A stretch of 64,000 nt of DNA from Aspidapion aeneum (lineage: Eukaryota > Arthropoda > Insecta > Coleoptera > Brentidae): the NCBI GenBank assembly GCA_963576565.1, contig OY755042.1, forward strand, positions 100,372,185-100,436,184. Reading direction: 5' to 3'. The notes below the pieces were generated by a model. The model was not told where the DNA came from. It ran no database searches and saw nothing but the letters and a program-made list of their open reading frames with translations. Below are positions 58,610 through 64,000 of this stretch, one piece after another. The stretch's first letter is position 1. Every line of letters starts with the position of its first letter. Made by a program: the position numbers and the translations under genes.

Positions 58610-58844
58610 CAGGGGCGTCCGCATATTGAAGTGATTTTTTTCTAATTAATTTTTTTTAAATTTTTATTTGTTTTGTTAAAAACTAAGCTTTTGGAAAAAC
58701 CTTGTTTTGCTCTATTTTGTTGAAAATATAATTATCTTTAAAACGATATGTATCTAGTGGGTTTTTGTAAACAGGAAACACTCATAAAGAATGTACGCAT
58801 GATTCGTGAATTTTTTTTTAATCACAAAATAGTAGACGCCCCTG
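58610..58844. mobile_element. MITE with CAGGGGCGTC ends
   Basis: Left CAGGGGCGTCCGCATATTGA and right TAGTAGACGCCCCTG are inverted, with related ATTAATTTTTTT / TTTTTTTTTAAT tracts inside. No clear duplication. Overlaps the 58749 inverted repeat, so one of the two was inserted into or recombined with the other. Confidence 0.6.
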
Positions 58845-59063
58845 GTGTATTAACGGCTATGTAAATGTTATAACTACACACATGGTTTAAAAGAAAATTT
58901 AATTGTCTATAACACATGGTAAAACGTTTTTCTCGGTAGAGCTGGTTTTACAAAAAATTGGTAAAATACTTGATAACAATCCTTTTTTTTTGTGATAAAA
59001 AAAAATCCCTAAATATGTTGTATATTCTTTGAGTGTTCCCCGTTAACAACAACCCACTAGATA
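58749..59063. mobile_element. Inverted-repeat element (TATCTAGTGGGTT ends)
   Basis: Left TATCTAGTGGGTTTTTGTAA, GGAAACACTCATAAAGAATG; right ATATTCTTTGAGTGTTCCCC, AACAACCCACTAGATA. The arms match over about 48 bases. Non-coding. Confidence 0.7.
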
Positions 59064-59421
59064 AGGTAAATGTGCCAGTAGTCGGCCACCTAACAGTATT
59101 TCTCAAACAAAATTAATTTATAGAAATATAACTTAGGTGCAGTCCATCTTCAAAAACTCAAAAATGGCCTTATTACAGAGATAAAAAATTTAAAAAGAAA
59201 AATATGAAAAATTTACAAGAATTCCAGTACTCGGCCACTAAAAATCTAATGTCGGCCAATTTTCAACCAGTAGTTGGCCTAGATATTGTATACTAGATGA
59301 GAGGTAATAATAAAAAAATAAAAATCAAATAGGAACAAACTTTCTTATTTTCTTATTTACAAACATCCAAAAAGAATTAAAATATTATAAAAACGTTAAA
59401 AAAACGTTAGAAAAACAAATA

Positions 59422-60368
59422 CAGTACAGTCCTGATCATCCGAAATAATGTGGACCAAAGTGATTTCGGGTTATCGAAATTTCGGTTAATCCCATTTTGT
59501 TTTTGTAAAATATTTGAGAATAAAACTACTCCTTTTGCACCTCCATAAACCTAGCAAGCCCACCCCAATAAAAATTTTAAAAATGTTTTCTAGAACTATG
59601 TGCTTTTTATGTGCTAGTTTCGTCCACTTTTTAAAATTTTTGTGCTCCTTTGGTTTCTAAGGAAATTTAAAAAAATGATTGGCTTGCTGGCTTGCTAGGT
59701 TTATATAAAGCTAGCACGCCAATCATTTTTTTAAATTTCCGTGGAAACCAAAGGAGCACAAAAATTTTAAAAAGTGGAGGAAATTAGTACATAAAGAGCA
59801 CATAATTTGGAATGTATTTTATTTATTTTTATTGAGGTGGGCTTGCTGGGTTTATATAAACCTAGCAAGCCCACACATTTAAAAAAAGAGGTTAAAAACT
59901 TGGTAAATGGAAGTTTCTTTTACATAAATTTTCACATATAAATATTATATTATATTTATCATTTCTATATGGGCTTGCTAGCATAAAGCTAGCACGCCAA
60001 TAATTTTTTTAAATTGCCGTGGAAACCAAAGGAGCACAACATTTTTAAAAAGTGAACGAAATTAGCACATAAAAAGCACATGCTTAAACCTAGCAACTTG
60101 CTAGGTTTATGGAGGTTTTTTTTTGCGCTAATAACAGACGTTAATACATACTTGTAACACTCTGTCGGCTAACTAAAACAATTCGCATTTTAGACCGTCA
60201 TATTGCCGTGAAACCCCGATGGGAACCACCTAGCAGTATAGGTGAATCCCAGACGCGTTTCGTATAATGCGAATTTTTTCGGTTAATCGGAATTTTTGTT
60301 TTTAAATAGTTTGTTTCGGATAAACCGGATTTCGGAAAATCGTGATTTGGATAATCGGGATTGTACTG
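59422..60368. mobile_element. pogo-like non-autonomous element, 947 bp
   Basis: The left end CAGTACAGTCCTGATCATCC and inverse of the right end (CAGTACAATCCCGATTATCC) match at 17 of 20 positions. TA lies at 59420-59421 and 60369-60370. Subterminal GGTTATCG/GGATAATCG words are present on both sides. Ends resemble, but differ from, the 7700-8049 MITE, so this is a second family. A further inverted-repeat unit (59540-60117) fills the middle. Confidence 0.88.
59540..60117. repeat. Hairpin-rich unit with CTAGCAAGCC words
   Basis: Bounded by ACCTCCATAAACCTAGCAAG and the inverse CTTGCTAGGTTTATGGAGGT. Inside, AAACCTAGCAAGCCCAC-type words and inverses form at least five hairpins, such as GTGGGCTTGCTGGGTTTATA with its inverse at 59838-59875. 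Two direct copies of CGTGGAAACCAAAGGAGCAC and one inverse are also present. Probably an inserted, repeatedly rearranged MITE. Confidence 0.7.
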
Positions 60369-60455
60369 TAGTTAATTAAAAAAATCTTAAAAAAAAGGTA
60401 ACATCTAGGTAATATTTTTTTAAGTACAATAAACAAGTAGGTATTTTTTTATTAA

Positions 60456-60790
60456 ACCAGTGGCTTTAGTTAGATTGCCTAAAATGGTAATAAAACACCA
60501 AAAAAAAAAAACGAAAAAGAAGACAAGTATTTTTTGATTCAACCAGTGGTTTTAGTTGGATTGCCTAAAATGGTAATAAAACACCAGAAAAAAAAACGAA
60601 AAAGAAAACAAGTATTTTTTGGTTAAACCAGTGGCTTTAGTTGGATTGCCTGACATGGTAGATAATAAAACTCTTAAAAAAAAAACGAAAAAGAAAACAA
60701 GTATTTTGTTAATTAAACCAGTGGCTTTAGTTGGAATACCTAAAATGGCAATAAAACATGAAAATGAAAACAAAATTCTACATCAAAACG
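60456..60790. repeat. Tandem repeat, ~88-bp unit, about 4 copies
   Basis: AACCAGTGGCTTTAGTTGGA recurs at about 60457, 60541, 60628 and 60716, each followed by TTGCCTAAAATGGTAATAAA-like sequence and an A-rich AAAACGAAAAAGAAAACAAG tail. Frames across it are repeat translations, not genes. Confidence 0.85.
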
Positions 60791-61055
60791 AAAACAAAGG
60801 TCATGCGATGCAATTTCACACATGCGCAAAAATAAAAATATCTATTTTTTTTTAATTTTAATATTTATATTTATTTTTATTTGTATAAACCCAGCATAAT
60901 ATGGCTGAATACTGGCCAAACAAATCCTGAAGTCAGTCTGCTTTAAAAGTATTGTAGTTCAAGCGGCCGACTACTGGTTTTGAAAAAAATGTTCAGTCGG
61001 CCGCCCGGTCGACTAGTAGATTTTTAGAATTATGCGCTACCAGTAGTCGGCCATC

Positions 61056-61802
61056 ACAAAAAAAACTAGGTTGTGATTATTTTTTTTCGATTTTTAGCTT
61101 TAAATGACTCCAAAAATACCTCCCAAATAATATGCAATCTAAAATTTTAGTAAGCAGACTTTACAGTTCACATGGGAAACGGGTGTACTGACAATACTTC
61201 AGGGTTCGTATCTCAGCAAGGGTACTACCCAGAGAACTCAGTGATATCTCATTTTATTGGCTATTAGTTATTCTTTAGTTTATGTTTTTGCAGATTTTTC
61301 CAAAAATAAGCAGTTTCGAAGTTAAGAGCCAAAAATAAAAACATTGGTCAAAATCCAAAATGGTGGCGAAATGATTAGCGTCATAACTCGAAAACCATTT
61401 GTCTGACAAAAAACGTACAATAATGCTTTTGTAGGAAACTTTATTGTCTTCAACTCTTGTATAAAACTTTTTTTCTAAAATGTACAGGGGCCAAGTAATT
61501 TTAAATAAAACCTTTTGGTGCACAGTAAATCCAAGATGGCGAGAGGAGCCCCCCCCCCAAGGTCGAAAGCTCAATTTTCTTTAGGATTCCAACGTGAACA
61601 ACATAATTATGTGAAAATCGCTACTACACCACCTTTGGCAAGCTGGAGGTATTTTTTTCGCTTGAATGACTGTCCTAGGTGGTTAAGCTTACATATTTTT
61701 TGGATGAGATAGAAAGTTTTTGGCTTAAATAAGTTCAATCTCAATTTAATTTGAAATTATAAATTTACTATTTAGTAATTTTTCTTGGAAAAAAAGTTCT
61801 TA
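61056..61802. other. No gene recognised
   Basis: Overlapping 99- and 65-codon frames (61275-61712) show no domain. CCAAGATGGCGAGAGGAGCC and AAATGGTGGCGAAATG occur in a region of repeats of unknown type. Confidence 0.45.
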
Positions 61803-61952
61803 GGGAACGTCCTTAAATTACCTAACGCTATTGCGCATTTTTGATCCCCCCTCCCCCCCTCGTAACGCAGTTTCAAGAAAAAACACATTAAAAAAGCATT
61901 GAGTGTAACCCCCCGTCCCCCCTAGAGCGTTACGTAATTTAAGGACAGTCCC
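61803..61952. mobile_element. PIF/Harbinger-type MITE, 150 bp, TTA duplication
   Basis: The left end GGGAACGTCCTTAAATTACC and the inverse of the right end (GGGACTGTCCTTAAATTACG) match, then continue AACGC. TTA lies at 61800-61802 and 61953-61955. The interior is C-rich. Same family as 40241-40833, here without an insertion. Confidence 0.87.
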
Positions 61953-62380
61953 TTAATTTCCCAAGGTCTTTGTCATTATCCACATTCCCTTGTTATCCAT
62001 GTGTTAAGAAAAAGAATCACTTACCTTGCAAAAATTTCCTAACATTTGGTAATTTAAGTCTCACGCACTGTAATAACTGTCAAGCACCCGAATTTGCTGA
62101 ATTATGAAATACAACTCTCTAGGCACGTGCCCGGCGTTAAGGGGTTTGATTAACTGGACCTCACATCGTAGGAATGTGTCCGAATTTTCACACATGACCA
62201 AGAGAGGCACGCACAGGTGATGGCGTAACATACCTTGTGAGGACACACGCCAACCCCTCACCGGAGCTGCGAGGTCCGTTGACGTTGTGTTTAGACCTTA
62301 TTTCGGTACTCTTCATAAAATTTTAAAAATCACTTAAATTTTTACCTGGACCACACAACGCATGTGAAAAACAGGAATTT

Positions 62381-62689
62381 AGCTCCAACAAATTTCTTGA
62401 GAGTATCGTAGAGTGCGCTTTTAGTGTGTATGCGAGTGGACCTAGAAATCATTGTGAGGACCCAACTCTTTGGGTATGTATTGTGTAAATTTAACACACA
62501 CTTTGGTAATTTTAAAGTCTGGCCCTTACATCGTCGGTTCTGTTCGGTTTGGTTTGGATACCTAAACGCCTTTGATCAAACGTGTTTATCAAGTGCATTT
62601 TTAAATTTTTTATAATAGCATAGAATTGTCTGATCCTTACAGCATCGTATAGATATTAGGGACCTATTCCATTTCCCATTTTTCTCAAG
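62381..62689. other. No gene recognised
   Basis: Short unassigned stretch. TGAGGACCC near 62454 may be a further subterminal motif of the neighbouring element. Confidence 0.45.
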
Positions 62690-63360
62690 CCAAGTTTAGA
62701 AAAACATTTCCAAACTAGTAAGAACCTTTCATTTTGAAATTTGTATTGGAGAACTTGGCTTTACTTTTATCTCAATTCTTTTTACGGAATGCCATTTTCG
62801 CGTACTTGCCTTTTTTTTACATGAAATAATTTTGTTATGATTAATTTTTACACAAGGTTTTATTCTAGCCTATCAGCCTTTCGAAGCTCAGCTCTCTAGC
62901 ATTTCTGGAAGTGGGCAATGTTACTTTTACATAATTTTACATTTATAGGGAAGGAAAATTATTTAAAATTTTGGGGTTTTTAAATTTTTTCCTATAGTTT
63001 TATCATATTTCCTATCAGTCTGCCAAATCCCAGCTGTCTAGCGCTTCTTGAAATGGGCAATTCTACTTTTACATAACTTTACATGTACCGGGAAGGGAAT
63101 AAATTAGAATTATGGGGTTTTTTTATTTTTTCTAATGGTTTGGTCATAATTTCAACCAGTCTGTCAAAATTCAGCTTTGGAGCATGTCTGGAAGTACAGT
63201 AGAATTTTGATGATCTACACGTGAGTGAGAGAGTGAGTGAGTGAGTGAGTGGCAATTTAGACGTTTTTTTTTTAAATTTCGTAACTACTTTACTACTTTA
63301 TGGAAGTCCATGAAACTCGGAGGGTTTATTTTTTGAGAAAATTTTAGGTTTTGGGGGGTA
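62690..63360 (-). repeat. Dispersed family Y, copy 3, inverted and partial
   Basis: Inverse order: AAGCCAAGTTTAGAAAAACA, TTTGTATTGGAGAACTTGGC, then about 2.5 tandem ~125-bp units (CTCTCTAGCATTTCTGGAAG, GGGCAATGTTACTTTTACAT, CCTATCAGTCTGCC), then GTGAGTGAGTGAGTGGCAAT and TACTTTATGGAAGTCCATGA. The CGGCAGTGCC end is missing. Confidence 0.7.
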
Positions 63361-64000
63361 GGGGGTTTTTGGAGGTTTTGCAGCTAAAATTTAAAAAACT
63401 AATATAATTTATGTTAGATTTTACACATTTTTTATGCATTTATGTGTCATTGTGGCTCTAGAGCATTAACTTGGGGAGGATAAAATTTTTTTACCAAAAA
63501 CTGGCTTGGTAACATCAAGACCGTTAACCTGTGACCTATTCTCAGCTAGAAACCATGGTCAAACTTTGGTCCTCATATTTACCATAATCTACTACCTTTG
63601 GCGCCTACATTAATATCTAAAGGCACCTTAAATAATATGAAGAATAGTAATATTGGCAATATATTTTGTAACATATTTGTTATGTTATGAAAAAAAAACA
63701 GATTTAAGAATTATTTTTTTTTAAATAATTATTATCTTTATTGTAATGCCGAATTCCAAAAAATGCCATTTTTAAGAAAGTTATTAAAAATATATTTTTT
63801 ATTTTGACACCCTATATCTAAAAACAAAACAAAATATATATATAGCCAGTGGCGCACCTAGGAATTTTTCTTGGAAGGGGGTTCGGTTCGGTTCGGTTCG
63901 GGGGGAGGCCTCATAATGTCGTATTTTGTGCTATTTTATCGTTTTATTTATGAAATATGTGGAAAATACCTAAAAAAAATCTTAGGTTTTGAGGGGGGTG
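63361..64000. other. AT-rich end of window; hAT-like end fragment
   Basis: No gene. At about 63846, CAGTGGCGCACCTAGGAATT followed by a GGTTC run (63881-63900), G-runs and GAGGCCTCATAATGTCGTAT is the start of a CAGTGG-type hAT-like element related to 46668-46750. Its other end lies outside the window. Confidence 0.5.

Larger units (their letters stand above)
59064..61055. repeat. Region with recurring AGTAGTCGGCC words
   Basis: CCAGTAGTCGGCC or near variants occur near 59070, 59225, 59252, 59270, 60962 (inverted), 60988 and 61040, on both sides of the pogo-like insertion. They could be subterminal repeats of one element split by 59422-60368. No protein recognised. Confidence 0.5.
57165..62380. 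mobile_element. Possible 5.2-kb element with repeated subterminal motifs
   Basis: The left ATTCCTACTTTTCACATGCG and the inverse of the right (ATTCCTGTTTTTCACATGCG) match over ~31 bases through GTTGCGCGGACC / GTTGTGTGGTCC. Nearby on both sides a motif like CGATGTGAGGTCC recurs (left: about 57336, 57353, 57369, 57443; right, inverted: about 62157, 62272, 62348). This resembles clustered transposase-binding sites. The interior is filled with other repeats listed separately; no transposase frame seen. Ends and duplication are not exact. Confidence 0.5.

Noticed and set aside
58610..59063. Simple nesting of the CAGGGGCGTC and TATCTAGTGGGTT elements
   Set aside because: Their limits overlap instead of nesting, so simple insertion of one inside the other cannot be claimed. 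They are listed as separate inverted repeats.

Overview
This 64 kb window is AT-rich eukaryotic DNA, almost certainly from an arthropod and probably an insect. The evidence is the mix of transposon remnants: mariner (two copies), hAT, PIF/Harbinger-type and pogo-like miniature elements, THAP-domain exons, a P-like element with a 7-bp target duplication, LINE pieces, and long hairpin/tandem-repeat elements ending in (CAGA)n. I found no intact host protein gene, no rRNA and no functional tRNA. Nearly every long open frame is a transposon relic or a by-product of a simple repeat, so the window reads as nested repeat DNA (heterochromatin-like or a gene desert).

Layout. 0-5 kb: a decayed LINE reverse transcriptase (minus strand), a TA-flanked MITE and a 204-bp hAT MITE with a perfect 8-bp duplication. 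5-13 kb: a ~610-bp repeat family beginning CAGGGCTATC and ending GTTGGCCTTG, each datable insertion flanked by a 7-bp duplication, mixed with TA-, TAA- and 7-bp-flanked MITEs. 12.7-14.4 kb: a degenerate ~240-bp tandem array. 14.7-16.9 kb: first copy of a hairpin-ended tandem-repeat element, then an internally deleted mariner. 17.2-22.2 kb: a second dispersed tandem-repeat family and a non-autonomous hAT that still holds the end of its transposase. 22.7-23.9 kb: two convergent 5' exons (a THAP domain on plus, a second protein start on minus), both with good splice donors and both preceded by a TGACGTCA promoter-like site.

24.1-29.1 kb: a 4.94 kb near-perfect palindrome with arms of about 2.3 kb and a tripled ~262-bp core unit. 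29.5-31.2 kb: the 610-bp family nested inside itself inside another MITE. 32.8-35.5 kb: a 2.73 kb P-like element (24-bp perfect TIRs, 7-bp duplication, THAP start). 37-43 kb: LINE and hAT tails, a Harbinger MITE with a nested element, an hAT MITE and one unassigned 117-codon frame. 44-48 kb: more copies of the dispersed families.

49.25-55.06 kb: a mariner split exactly within its transposase frame by a 4.67 kb unidentified TIR element, itself carrying a hairpin element with a 1,466-bp (TCTG)n array: three levels of nesting. 56 kb: a pseudo-tRNA inside a long hairpin. 57.2-62.4 kb: a possible 5.2 kb element with repeated GGTCC-type subterminal motifs, filled with MITEs, a pogo-like element and minisatellites. 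62.7-64 kb: another copy of the second dispersed family.

The most useful results are structural. Target duplications and empty-site paralogues inside the same window let insertion order be read directly. The best candidates for something undescribed are the 7-bp-duplication family, the convergent THAP element, the giant palindrome and the 4.67 kb element inside mariner.
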